From positions 17,419 through 81,418 of the forward strand of contig NZ_LQXO02000016.1 of assembly GCF_001639065.2 (NCBI RefSeq): a stretch of 64,000 bases of DNA. The letters are read 5' to 3'. The stretch's first letter is position 1. Each line of letters opens with the position of its first letter. This document shows, in pieces, positions 56,198 to 64,000 of the stretch. A program made the position numbers and the translations under genes. Below the pieces are notes generated by a model, which saw only the letters and a list, made by a program, of their open reading frames with translations, had not been told where the DNA came from and searched no databases. Source of the stretch: Vibrio barjaei. Its GTDB lineage: Bacteria > Pseudomonadota > Gammaproteobacteria > Enterobacterales > Vibrionaceae.

Positions 56198-57217
56198 ATG
56201 AAATTTTCTCGTCAGCTAGCGGTATCGTCGTTAGCTGTTATTGTTTTAGCCGCCTGTTCGAGTGACCCTAACACTCGCCGCGAAGCAAAAGATGACTTTA
56301 ACTACCTAGATGCGCCGCCGCTAAAAAGTTGGACGCTGCCGGAAGATGCCACGCCTCAGTTCTATCCAAATTATGAAATCCCTAAAGGGGATTACTCGGG
56401 TGGTATTGGCCGTGAGGTTGATATTCGTCCACCTCAACAAGTTTTAGAACTTATTCCTGGTGCTCGAGTAGAAAGGCAAGGCTCCGACGTAACATTGTGG
56501 CTGCTACAAAAAGATGAGATGGATAAAGTATGGTCGACTGTCAAAACCATGCTGGCTGAAATCAACGTCAAGTCACTGAAAGAAACTGATGACTTTATCG
56601 AGACCGATTGGGTATCTTGGGTCTCTGAAGATGAAGACGTTGAGATTGGTAGCCGTTACGAGATTAGCCGTTTCGAAGCGAACAATCGTTATGGTTTCAA
56701 AATGAAGTTGATCGATTGGCGTGAAGGTGGGAAAGATAAGCCAGTAACTCGTGTTAACGAAGAGCGTTACAACACATTGATGACTAATTTGGTAACCGCT
56801 CGTTATGATAGGGACCTTCGTGAAGAAGCCGCTCGCAGGGCTCAAGAGTTGGTCAAATCTATCCCGATTAGCATGGGTACGGACAGAAGCGGCCTGCCAG
56901 TCATCATCGCACGTACACCGTATAATGTAATGTGGCAAGAGATTCCAGAGCTGCTGCCGAAGATGGGCTTCACCATTGAAGAGCGCAACCAGTCTCAAGG
57001 TACTGCAAAAGCCAAATACGCTGCACCGGATGACGCGTTCTGGAATGACGTTGGCTTGAAGCCAATTGATCTAGAACCGGGCGAATACACCTTCCTATTC
57101 GGTGACTTAGGGAACCGTACTTCGATTAATGTCACGGATAAAGATGGTAAGCCAGTAGCTGAGAACTTACTCCGCTCTCTAGAACCGTTAATATCGACAG
57201 TGATCAAGAAAGACTAA
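56198..57217 (+). CDS. bamC: Outer membrane protein assembly factor BamC
   Basis: BamC (NlpB) is a lipoprotein of the BAM complex. The 339 residues begin with a lipoprotein signal and lipobox LAAC, Cys20. An unstructured N-terminal stretch (21-~90, RREAKDDFNYLDAPPLKSW) binds BamD in E. coli. Two helix-grip domains follow (~100-215 and ~225-335). AGGGAGT precedes the ATG. The dapA-bamC order is conserved. It ends at a shared terminator. Confidence 0.94.
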   Translation: MKFSRQLAVSSLAVIVLAACSSDPNTRREAKDDFNYLDAPPLKSWTLPEDATPQFYPNYEIPKGDYSGGIGREVDIRPPQQVLELIPGARVERQGSDVTLWLLQKDEMDKVWSTVKTMLAEINVKSLKETDDFIETDWVSWVSEDEDVEIGSRYEISRFEANNRYGFKMKLIDWREGGKDKPVTRVNEERYNTLMTNLVTARYDRDLREEAARRAQELVKSIPISMGTDRSGLPVIIARTPYNVMWQEIPELLPKMGFTIEERNQSQGTAKAKYAAPDDAFWNDVGLKPIDLEPGEYTFLFGDLGNRTSINVTDKDGKPVAENLLRSLEPLISTVIKKD

Positions 57218-57220
57218 AAC

Positions 57221-57248
57221 AAAAAAGGACCGTTAAGGTCCTTTTTTT
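57221..57248. terminator. Bidirectional terminator between bamC and DUF2897 gene
   Basis: AAAAAAGGACC (57221-57231) and GGTCCTTTTTT (57237-57247) form a perfect 11-bp stem with a 5-base loop; it overlaps the DUF2897 stop codon. Confidence 0.93.
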
Positions 57249-57442
57249 ATGTCTTCGTCATCATCGCCATATTTTTGCTTATCTAACTCATTGAGGCGGT
57301 CGAGTTCATGTTTACGTGAACGGACGTTATCTTCTTGGTTGAACTTCATATTGGCGGTGTGTTTCAGTGCTGCAATGTTGCCAATCACAACGGCTACAAC
57401 AACAATAATGATAACCCACGGGTTAAATAGCCATTCAATCAT
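57233..57442 (-). CDS. DUF2897 small membrane protein
   Basis: This 69-residue protein has one N-terminal membrane helix (~6-26, PWVIIIVVVAVVIGNIAAL) and a charged cytoplasmic tail rich in Lys, Asp and Glu. I recognise it as DUF2897, with no known role. GAGAGTGAAG precedes the ATG. It starts 9 bp after the M15 peptidase gene, so it is the last gene of the yffB-dapE-peptidase transcript. Confidence 0.8.
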   Translation of the reverse strand: MIEWLFNPWVIIIVVVAVVIGNIAALKHTANMKFNQEDNVRSRKHELDRLNELDKQKYGDDDEDIKKGP

Positions 57443-57451
57443 ACTTCACTC

Positions 57452-58126
57452 TCAACGTTGTATATTTGTTATATATTGATTGTAGATGTAATCAAGTTGA
57501 GAAAGTATGGCACGTTGTCCCAAAATCTCTGATTGCTCTAAAGTTTCTTGAAGCAATGTGATGGAAAGTTGGCTAAGACATTGTTCCGCCGTGGCATGGT
57601 GGCTGATATGCCAAGGTTCTGACGCAACCCCGCCACGATCTTGCTGATAAGGGAAACGGAAACCATACTGGCCAGCATTGTTTTTTAGCCATTGATAGAA
57701 GGGTACTTGATGACCTTGTGTATATTCCCAAGGCTCTAAGGCGAGAGAAGTGTCAGCAGGTAACAAGTTACCGGCATAGACATCAAAATCAGTACCCCAG
57801 TGATGGCGACTTGCACCGGGCAAAGCACTCCAACGCAAAATTGCTCGAACCTTTTGCTCATCAGACAGTGAGGCAGTATCCATGGGGTGACTGTCATCGT
57901 CTAGAATTGGCCTACTCCCTGACATCTTGTTGTTCCAGATGCAAAGTTGACGCTCGAAACTTCGAAACCCACTGGCGATATACAGTTGAAATCCATCGGA
58001 TGAAGCAGCCTGAATCAGAGCGTGCAAATCTTGCTTAACTTGTTGATGAACAAGAAACGCTTTGTTTCCAACTTGAAGCGGAACCAGCTCACATTCGCTT
58101 TGACCAACAAGCTGCTTACTATCCAT
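57452..58126 (-). CDS. M15 family D-alanyl-D-alanine carboxypeptidase-like protein
   Basis: This 224-residue protein is a VanY-type M15 zinc peptidase, a family that cuts D-Ala-D-Ala ends of peptidoglycan stems. All zinc-site motifs are present: YIASGFRSFERQ (~49-60), SRHHWGTDFDVY (His/Asp, ~104-115) and SEPWHISHHA (catalytic Glu, His ligand, ~172-181). No signal peptide or membrane segment is visible at the N-terminus (MDSKQLVGQSECELV). That is odd for a cell-wall enzyme. It begins 2 bp after the dapE stop, so it is co-transcribed with a DAP pathway gene. Confidence 0.88.
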   Translation of the reverse strand: MDSKQLVGQSECELVPLQVGNKAFLVHQQVKQDLHALIQAASSDGFQLYIASGFRSFERQLCIWNNKMSGSRPILDDDSHPMDTASLSDEQKVRAILRWSALPGASRHHWGTDFDVYAGNLLPADTSLALEPWEYTQGHQVPFYQWLKNNAGQYGFRFPYQQDRGGVASEPWHISHHATAEQCLSQLSITLLQETLEQSEILGQRAILSQLDYIYNQYITNIQR

Positions 58127-58128
58127 AT

Positions 58129-59283
<1,155 letters not shown>

Positions 59284-59299
59284 TTATCGTTAATTTGAA

Positions 59300-59650
59300 T
59301 TACGCGTTGAAAATTTGTTGGTATTGGTCAGCTTTGAAACCAATGTGTTTGCTGCCGTTAATATCGACAATAGGACGTTTAATCATTGCAGGATGCTCAA
59401 CAAGAAGTGAGATCGCTGAGTCTTCATTAAGTGTGTCTTTTTGTTCTTGTGAAAGCTGGCGATACGTCGTTCCGCGTTTGTTTAGTACTTGTTCCCAACC
59501 TAGAGCATCACAAAACTCGCGAACCATTTGCTCCGAAATACCATTCTTACGATAGTCGTGAAATGTGTACTCCACGTTGTTAGCTTCGAGCCACTTTTTA
59601 GCTTTTTTAATTGTGTCGCAGTTAGGGATCCCAAACATGGTGATCGACAT
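59300..59650 (-). CDS. yffB: ArsC/Spx family reductase YffB
   Basis: This 116-residue ArsC-like thioredoxin-fold protein is similar to E. coli YffB. The Cys is in MFGIPNCDTIKKAKKWL (~5-21), and the C-terminal RPIVDINGSKHIGFK holds the conserved Arg. A frame from 59713 would add 21 residues, but ATG 59650 has AAGGAAG at good spacing and the family N-terminus. It heads the yffB-dapE-M15 operon. Substrate is not known; an arsenate role is not implied. Confidence 0.9.
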   Translation of the reverse strand: MSITMFGIPNCDTIKKAKKWLEANNVEYTFHDYRKNGISEQMVREFCDALGWEQVLNKRGTTYRQLSQEQKDTLNEDSAISLLVEHPAMIKRPIVDINGSKHIGFKADQYQQIFNA

Positions 59651-59674
59651 AATGACTTCCTTTCTATAATTGAC

Positions 59675-59689
59675 TTGCCGAATCGGCAA
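59675..59689. promoter_or_regulatory. Palindrome at the yffB promoter
   Basis: TTGCCGA-A-TCGGCAA is a 15-bp palindrome. On the minus strand ATTGCC/TTGCCG followed 15-16 bp later by TATAGA makes a plausible -35/-10, so the palindrome would cover the -35. Regulator unknown. Confidence 0.4.
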
Positions 59690-59905
59690 TTTTGTTTTCA
59701 AGCATCCTATCAAGAACTCTCCTTTTAAACAAAAACTTGTTCTTTATCACACTTGGCCTGATCTGCTTGCTATGAACAGATGGCGTAAAAACAACAAAAA
59801 AGCCAGCTAAATTAATCGATATTGATGAAAAGTTACAAAATCTGAATTGCTGATATCGCGCGGATTATCGAGAAATTGATCAAGCGCAACACCATCTTGT
59901 TGAAA

Positions 59906-59919
59906 TCCAATATATTGGA
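59906..59919. promoter_or_regulatory. Perfect 14-bp palindrome upstream of the winged-helix gene
   Basis: TCCAATATATTGGA is exactly self-complementary and ends 24 bp before the start codon of the small winged-helix gene. It is a candidate operator, possibly for autoregulation. The 293-bp gap 59651-59943 also holds an ATCTG-N10-CAGAT repeat and the yffB palindrome. Confidence 0.45.
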
Positions 59920-59943
59920 AATGCACATAAATAGGAGGTGTCA

Positions 59944-60225
59944 ATGGAACTGAGTCCTGTTTTTGCACGTCGTCTCTATCTCGCATTGCTTGTTGAGAGC
60001 ATCGAGAGACCGAATGTGCCAAAACTTATCGAAAAAACGGGGTGGCCTCGCCGAACAATTCAAGATGTAATCAAGGCGCTACCTGGTATCGGCATTGAGC
60101 TCATGTTTGTTCAAGATGGGCGCAGACACAATGATGGTTATTACCAGTTATCTGACTGGGGACCATTCGACAGCCAATGGGTGATTGAACGCCAGAATGA
60201 CATCGAGTCGACTCTTGGCGTTTAA
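59944..60225 (+). CDS. Small winged-helix DNA-binding protein
   Basis: This 93-residue protein is a conserved hypothetical of Vibrio. Its N-terminal half is a helix-turn-helix (FARRLYLALLVESIERPN, then VPKLIEKTGWPRRTIQDVIK with the recognition helix at about RRTIQDVI), followed by a beta wing (GIGIELMFVQDGRRHNDGYY, ~50-69). A perfect AGGAGG lies 5 bases before ATG 59944. A GTG two codons upstream is less likely. It is monocistronic with its own terminator. Likely a local transcription regulator; the target is unknown. Confidence 0.8.
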   Translation: MELSPVFARRLYLALLVESIERPNVPKLIEKTGWPRRTIQDVIKALPGIGIELMFVQDGRRHNDGYYQLSDWGPFDSQWVIERQNDIESTLGV

Positions 60226-60287
60226 ACAGCTGAACGTTGTTGAGTGTGAATTAAGTATCAGCCGTGTGCATATGGATGATAAATGAG

Positions 60288-60316
60288 GCCAGAGTGAAGA
60301 CTCTGGCTTTATTTTT
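60288..60316 (+). terminator. Terminator of the winged-helix gene
   Basis: GCCAGAGT (60288-60295) and ACTCTGGC (60300-60307) form a perfect stem followed by TTTATTTTT. Confidence 0.88.
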
Positions 60317-60659
60317 GACAGCGGTATGCGCTACCTATTAAGGTCACTGAGGTTTGAAAGTCGAGAGGAGACAGCAATAGTACGGTATCTGCTCCCAACT
60401 CGCTTGCCTGATTCTTGATGTCATTCATCGCGCCACGGGCCAGTGCATCATTGCCATAAAAAATCGAGCTGTACCAGTGTCCTTCCGAACCAGTGATGTC
60501 GCCTTTCCAAGCGCAAGACGAGACATCCATAGTGGCATCCACTCTTACCTTAACGCGTTCAGCTTGCGTTGATGAAAGTTGATTGGTTGGTGTTGAGCAG
60601 CCTTGCAACACAATAAGTGCGGTCATAGCACCGAGACAGCGCTTAGTTAAGAGCAACAT
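60309..60659 (-). CDS. DUF4156 lipoprotein
   Basis: This 116-residue protein has a lipoprotein signal with lipobox VLQGC, Cys21, then a small domain I recognise as DUF4156 (unknown function). DIKNQASELGADTVLLLS (~80-97) resembles the core of RcsF-like and DUF4156 lipoproteins, which bind in the periplasm or outer membrane. Its start overlaps the end of the DUF2956 gene by 17 bases, and no good ribosome site is seen, so translation is probably coupled. Confidence 0.75.
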   Translation of the reverse strand: MLLLTKRCLGAMTALIVLQGCSTPTNQLSSTQAERVKVRVDATMDVSSCAWKGDITGSEGHWYSSIFYGNDALARGAMNDIKNQASELGADTVLLLSPLDFQTSVTLIGSAYRCQK

Positions 60660-60984
60660 AAGCGATAAAGCCTATCCAGCTGAATGCCAACAACACCCAA
60701 GGTAAACGAGTAGACCCTGCTTCTGGAACTTGAACGTCTTGTGGCTGATTATCTGTCTCAACGTGCTCGCGTTGCTGCTTATCTCTTTTCTGTTTTTTAA
60801 GCGCTTTATCCGCCTGACGCTTTTTTTCTTTCTGCTGCTTTTTAAATTGCGCGATGCCTTTTTCAATACCTTGAGCGATCAATTTAGTTTGTTCTTTTGT
60901 TTGACCAGGCTTTTGGGTTGATTTCGCTATGCGCATTGCTTCTTGTTGCGTTTCCACAGAAGGCGTACTTTTGTTGGTTTTCAT
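60643..60984 (-). CDS. DUF2956 tail-anchored protein
   Basis: This 113-residue protein is of the DUF2956 family (function unknown). The conserved N-terminal block is PSVETQQEAMRIAKSTQKPG then QTKEQTKLIAQGIEKGI. A very basic coiled coil follows (QKEKKRQADKALKKQKRDKQ, ~53-72). The only membrane segment is at the C-terminus (PWVLLAFSWIGFIAYVALN), so it looks tail-anchored with the bulk in the cytoplasm. ATG 60984 has AGGA at good spacing; ATG 60990 overlaps that site. Confidence 0.8.
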   Translation of the reverse strand: MKTNKSTPSVETQQEAMRIAKSTQKPGQTKEQTKLIAQGIEKGIAQFKKQQKEKKRQADKALKKQKRDKQQREHVETDNQPQDVQVPEAGSTRLPWVLLAFSWIGFIAYVALN

Positions 60985-61096
60985 ACTCATCCTAACTCAA
61001 AGTTTGCCGTATTTTATCATAACCAAGAGTGTGAACTTGAATCATTGCGCCATTAACACCATATAGTTTGATATTAGTTAGAATTTGAGACGTATT

Positions 61097-61591
61097 ATGC
61101 GCTATGGCATAGAGCAATATGACCAGCACGGAATCTTAAAAGCCCCCATTTGGCTCTGGTTGGGATGGGCGTTCTTAACGCGAGCTTGGGTGGTATTTAT
61201 TGTTGCTGGTGCGAGTCGCCAAGAAGGAGGTCAAATTCTTGAGTATGTTTACCCAAACCACACTATGCTTTACCTCGGATTGGCCATGGGGTTACCGATC
61301 GTTGTAGGAATGTGGCTAATGGGACTGCGTAAAGCGGACTCAGACAAAATCAACCGCTGTGTTAGCTATTTAAGAGGTGCTTCTATTCTCGTGGTGCTGA
61401 TGCAGCTAGGACAAACCATTTATTTAGTCAGCTTACAGCATTGGCAGTTTACTTGGACCAATGCGATGACACTGGTTCTGCTGTGCTGGTTTGCTATTTA
61501 TTTGGTAAATAGTCGCTATGTGATAGATTGCTTGGCGATGCCAAGAAAAATCAATACAGTTACTGATCAAGGTCATACTACGAGTAACTAG
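61097..61591 (+). CDS. DUF2919 inner-membrane protein (YfeZ-like)
   Basis: This 164-residue protein has about four hydrophobic segments (LWLGWAFLTRAWVVFIVAGA, 20-39; LGLAMGLPIVVGMWLMGL; SILVVLMQLGQTIYLVSL; TLVLLCWFAIYLV). It resembles E. coli YfeZ (DUF2919), whose function is unknown. In E. coli yfeZ lies near the DyP gene yfeX, as here. I prefer ATG 61097 to TTG 61085; neither has a strong ribosome site. The peroxidase gene follows after 36 bp without a terminator. Confidence 0.75.
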   Translation: MRYGIEQYDQHGILKAPIWLWLGWAFLTRAWVVFIVAGASRQEGGQILEYVYPNHTMLYLGLAMGLPIVVGMWLMGLRKADSDKINRCVSYLRGASILVVLMQLGQTIYLVSLQHWQFTWTNAMTLVLLCWFAIYLVNSRYVIDCLAMPRKINTVTDQGHTTSN

Positions 61592-61627
61592 TTAAAAATA
61601 CACTGTGCAAAAAAAGAGGAAAGATCA

Positions 61628-62533
61628 ATGTCATTACCACAAAGTGCGATAACGCCTGATGCTGAACCATTTGCGTTGTACATGCAGTTAAAAGTGAATC
61701 AAAACCCTCAGCAAGTGCTAAGCGCGCTACAAGCATTACCACAGTTAGTAGAAGAGCTTAATGAGTCTCAACCCGGCGCTGAACTGACCTCATCAGTGGC
61801 GTTCTCACACTCATTCTGGACACAGTTCGATCAAGTGATGCCGCCAGAACTAAAAGCATTCCCAGAACTAGGTGAAGGTGATATTCACGCTCCATCGACT
61901 GAGGTAGATGTATTAGTACACTGTCACTCTAAGCGTCATGACCTGCACTTTTATGTGCTGCGTAAACTCATGAGTCAGATTGCTGAGGACGTAACTGTTG
62001 TGGATGAGACCTATGGCTATCGCTTTATGGATGCTCGTGACATGACGGACTTTATTGATGGCACTGAAAACCCGAAAGGTGAGCAGCGTGGCGAAGTAGC
62101 GTTGGTTGCTGAGGGTGAGTTTACTTCTGGAAGTTATGTGATGGTGCAGCGGTTTGAGCACAATCTGCCAGCGTGGAACCGCCTCAATGTAGCAGCACAA
62201 GAAAAAGTAATTGGTCGTACCAAGCCAGACTCTATCGAATTAGATGATGTTCCAGCCGCATCTCATGTGGGGCGCGTAGACATCAAAGAAGAAGGTAAAG
62301 GACTTAAGATTGTTCGTCACAGCTTGCCGTATGGCACGGTAAGTGGCACTCATGGTTTACTGTTCATTGCGTATTGCCATACGGTACATAACTTCGATGC
62401 TATGCTTGAAAGCATGTACGGTGCAACCGATGGTAAAACAGACCAGTTGTTACGCTTTACCAAAGCGGTCACGGGGGCGTATTTCTTTGCGCCGTCGCAA
62501 GAGATGCTTGCGTCACTGAATATTGCAGCATAA
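61628..62533 (+). CDS. yfeX: DyP-type heme peroxidase YfeX
   Basis: This 301-residue dye-decolorising peroxidase is of the YfeX/class P type, a cytoplasmic heme enzyme that oxidises porphyrinogens in E. coli. The family motif FIDGTENPKG (~139-148) gives the distal Asp, with the proximal His in VMVQRFEHNL or the later SHVGRVD region and the distal Arg in KIVRHSLPYG. No Tat or Sec signal is present. AGAGGAAA precedes the ATG. It follows the DUF2919 gene and ends at a stem-loop. Confidence 0.9.
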   Translation: MSLPQSAITPDAEPFALYMQLKVNQNPQQVLSALQALPQLVEELNESQPGAELTSSVAFSHSFWTQFDQVMPPELKAFPELGEGDIHAPSTEVDVLVHCHSKRHDLHFYVLRKLMSQIAEDVTVVDETYGYRFMDARDMTDFIDGTENPKGEQRGEVALVAEGEFTSGSYVMVQRFEHNLPAWNRLNVAAQEKVIGRTKPDSIELDDVPAASHVGRVDIKEEGKGLKIVRHSLPYGTVSGTHGLLFIAYCHTVHNFDAMLESMYGATDGKTDQLLRFTKAVTGAYFFAPSQEMLASLNIAA

Positions 62534-62543
62534 TCCATATCTT

Positions 62544-62575
62544 GGTTCCTAGGCGTTTGTACTAGGAACCTTCTC
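62544..62575 (+). terminator. Stem-loop after yfeX
   Basis: GGTTCCTAG (62544-62552) pairs perfectly with CTAGGAACC (62562-62570), followed by the weak tract TTCTCT. Confidence 0.65.
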
Positions 62576-62589
62576 TGTCATTATTTCCC

Positions 62590-62616
62590 TTCAGTTTTTT
62601 TTCATTTAGTCGATAT
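62590..62616 (+). promoter_or_regulatory. Sigma-28 (FliA)-like promoter of the flagellin gene
   Basis: TTCAGTTT (62590-62597), 11 bp, GTCGATAT (62609-62616) matches the sigma-28 pattern TAAAGTTT-N11-GCCGATAA in spacing and most of the core. It lies 30 bp before the flagellin start. Confidence 0.55.
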
Positions 62617-62646
62617 CAAACTAACCCTCTTGTTTTCGGAACTTGT

Positions 62647-63783
62647 ATGTCGATTACTGTTAATACCAATGTCAGTGCAATGATGGCGCAAAATCAACTG
62701 AATAAAGCGTCTCAGGCGTTGAATCAGTCGTTAGAGCGTCTGTCGTCTGGCTATCGTATTAATAGTGCTAAGGACGATGCAGCGGGCCTGCAAATTTCTA
62801 ATCGATTAGAAGCTCAAATAAGTGGCCTAGGTGTAGCGCAGCGTAATGCAAATGATGGTATTTCCATCATGCAAACTGCGGAAGGCGCGATGAATGAAAC
62901 CACGGTAATCCTACAACGAATGCGAGACCTCTCGCTGCAATCTGCCAATGGCTCCAACTCGGCTCAAGATCGAAAGGCACTTCAAGAAGAGTTTACCGCC
63001 CTTAATGATGAGCTAAATCGAATTGCAGAAACCACCTCATTTGGTGGTAAAAGGTTGCTCAATGGAAACTTTGGTAAGGCCACGTTTCAAATAGGTGCAC
63101 AGGCAGGCGAGGCCATTCAAGTTGAATTAAAAAATATGCGTTCTGACCAACTGGAAATGGGTGGAGTTGCTTATCGTGCCAATAATGGCGTTTCTGAACC
63201 GTGGCTGGTGGACTCAAGTAATCGCAGTTTGAGTTTTAGTTATCAAGATGCTCAAGGTAGTACTCAGACTGACACCATTGAGCTTAAAGTTGGTGATGAT
63301 ATTGAACAGGTTGCGACTTACATCAATGGGCAAACGGATACGATTTCAGCCTCGGTAAACGAGTATGGGCAGCTACAACTGTTCGCTGACTCTGAGCAAG
63401 TCACCAGTAGCGTTACATTTTCCGGGAGTTTTGCTCAAGCTTTAGATATTGCGACACAAGGCATTGTGACGGTGGATAATTTGTCTATCGAAGCAGTAGG
63501 AGGTGCGCAAATGTCGGTGTCTGTGATCGATCAAGCTTTAAAGTATGTGGATGGTCATAGGGCCGAGCTGGGTGCTTACCAAAATAGGCTAGGTCACACC
63601 ATAAATAATCTGGCAAATATGGAAGAGAACTTATCGTCTTCGAACAGCCGTATTAAGGATACTGACTACGCGAAAGAAACGACCGAAATGTTAAAGCAAC
63701 AAATCCTTCAACAGGTTAGCACTACGATTTTGGCTCAAGCAAAGCAGACACCTAACCTAGCACTTACTCTTTTGCAGAGCTAA
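62647..63783 (+). CDS. Polar flagellin (FlaE/FlaF-like)
   Basis: This 378-residue flagellin has the conserved terminal domains. The N-terminal D0/D1 region (1-~150) reads [17 protein letters not shown] and [20 protein letters not shown], and the C-terminal D1/D0 (~300-378) includes [20 protein letters not shown]. The middle (~170-290) is variable. It has no signal peptide, as expected for type III export. Vibrio carry five or six flagellin genes; position beside yfeX and before another sigma-28 promoter suggests the flaF-flaB-flaA or flaE-flaD-flaB cluster, but I cannot choose the name. The C-terminus LTLLQS differs from the usual SLLQ ending. Confidence 0.92.
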   Translation: MSITVNTNVSAMMAQNQLNKASQALNQSLERLSSGYRINSAKDDAAGLQISNRLEAQISGLGVAQRNANDGISIMQTAEGAMNETTVILQRMRDLSLQSANGSNSAQDRKALQEEFTALNDELNRIAETTSFGGKRLLNGNFGKATFQIGAQAGEAIQVELKNMRSDQLEMGGVAYRANNGVSEPWLVDSSNRSLSFSYQDAQGSTQTDTIELKVGDDIEQVATYINGQTDTISASVNEYGQLQLFADSEQVTSSVTFSGSFAQALDIATQGIVTVDNLSIEAVGGAQMSVSVIDQALKYVDGHRAELGAYQNRLGHTINNLANMEENLSSSNSRIKDTDYAKETTEMLKQQILQQVSTTILAQAKQTPNLALTLLQS

Positions 63784-63915
63784 TTGCAAAATAGGTCATA
63801 CGACGGCTTGGCTGATAACTTTAGTTCTTTTTCCTACAAAACTTCACTTTTTATGTTTCTTATCACAATTCATATCCAACTCCATAAAAAAAGTAATTTT
63901 CCATAAATAAACTTC

Positions 63916-63942
63916 TCAAGTCTTTCTTTTTGAAGACGATAA
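63916..63942 (+). promoter_or_regulatory. Sigma-28 (FliA)-like promoter for the next gene
   Basis: TCAAGTCT (63916-63923), 11 bp, GACGATAA (63935-63942) matches TAAAGTTT-N11-GCCGATAA closely and with exact spacing. Transcription would start near 63950, reading into a gene beyond the window, probably another flagellin. The rest of 63784-63915 is AT-rich with no clear terminator. Confidence 0.7.
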
Positions 63943-63971
63943 AGATAGTAACTTTGAGAGAACTACTTGGT

Positions 63972-63989
63972 TTTCCGAGACGTCGGAAA
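63972..63989 (+). promoter_or_regulatory. 5' UTR hairpin downstream of the sigma-28 promoter
   Basis: TTTCCGA (63972-63978) and TCGGAAA (63983-63989) form a perfect 7-bp stem with a GACG loop, about 20 bases after the predicted transcription start. It may stabilise the mRNA or regulate its translation. Confidence 0.45.
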
Positions 63990-64000
63990 CCGCTACACCG

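Overview
This window is core chromosome of a marine gammaproteobacterium, almost certainly a Vibrio. The evidence is the gene order (purL next to proS; map/rpsB/tsf/pyrH/frr/uppS/cdsA/ispC/rseP/bamA/skp/lpxD/fabZ/lpxA/lpxB/rnhB/dnaE/accA/tilS; yfeX beside a flagellin gene), the protein sequences, and small families (DUF3622, DUF2956, DUF2897, TIGR03503) that I associate mainly with Vibrio and relatives. No rRNA, tRNA, CRISPR array, insertion sequence, prophage or obvious foreign island is visible. The genus is inferred from memory of homologues, not from a search.

Layout. 1-4600: end of purL, a small DUF3622 gene with an oddly structured leader, a YebE-like protein, proS and trmO. 4600-7000: an AbgT-type transporter with two inverted repeats upstream, and yaeH. 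7150-10763 (minus): glnD and map. 10950-31000 (plus): the long translation / isoprenoid / envelope / replication block. rpsB-tsf has its own leader and attenuator, pyrH-frr follows, then uppS to rnhB builds undecaprenyl phosphate, CDP-diacylglycerol, MEP isoprenoids, outer-membrane proteins and lipid A, and dnaE, accA and tilS close it. 32000-39600: a c-type cytochrome, glnB, a YafD-like phosphodiesterase, mltD, gloB, a methyltransferase, divergent rnhA/dnaQ and a membrane-anchored TIGR03503 protein. 39680-49400: fadE with a FadR-like operator, gmhA, yafJ, purMN with a strong PurR box, upp and uraA, and a DUF2066 protein. 49440-54980: a bepA-arsC-like-wrbA-like-DUF2069 operon, a TusA-like/PerM pair, bcp and gcvR. 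55270-62530: dapA-bamC, a convergent yffB-dapE-M15 peptidase-DUF2897 operon, a small winged-helix gene with a perfect palindrome upstream, DUF2956/DUF4156, DUF2919 and a DyP peroxidase. 62590-64000: a flagellin gene and the sigma-28-like promoter of a following gene outside the window.

How it fits together. The window is housekeeping: nucleotide synthesis and salvage (purL, purMN, upp, uraA, pyrH), nitrogen sensing (glnD and its target glnB), translation, and envelope biogenesis (bamA, bamC, skp, bepA, rseP, lpx genes, mltD, dapA, dapE). Most genes are ordinary. I did not find a convincing new system. The parts worth a second look are regulatory: mutually exclusive hairpins before the DUF3622 gene, a leader ORF before gmhA, the absence of a Shine-Dalgarno for uppS, palindromes at abgT, fabZ, yffB and the winged-helix gene, and a few uncharacterised but well-placed proteins (TIGR03503 after dnaQ, an apparently cytoplasmic M15 peptidase after dapE, a TusA-like protein before perM).
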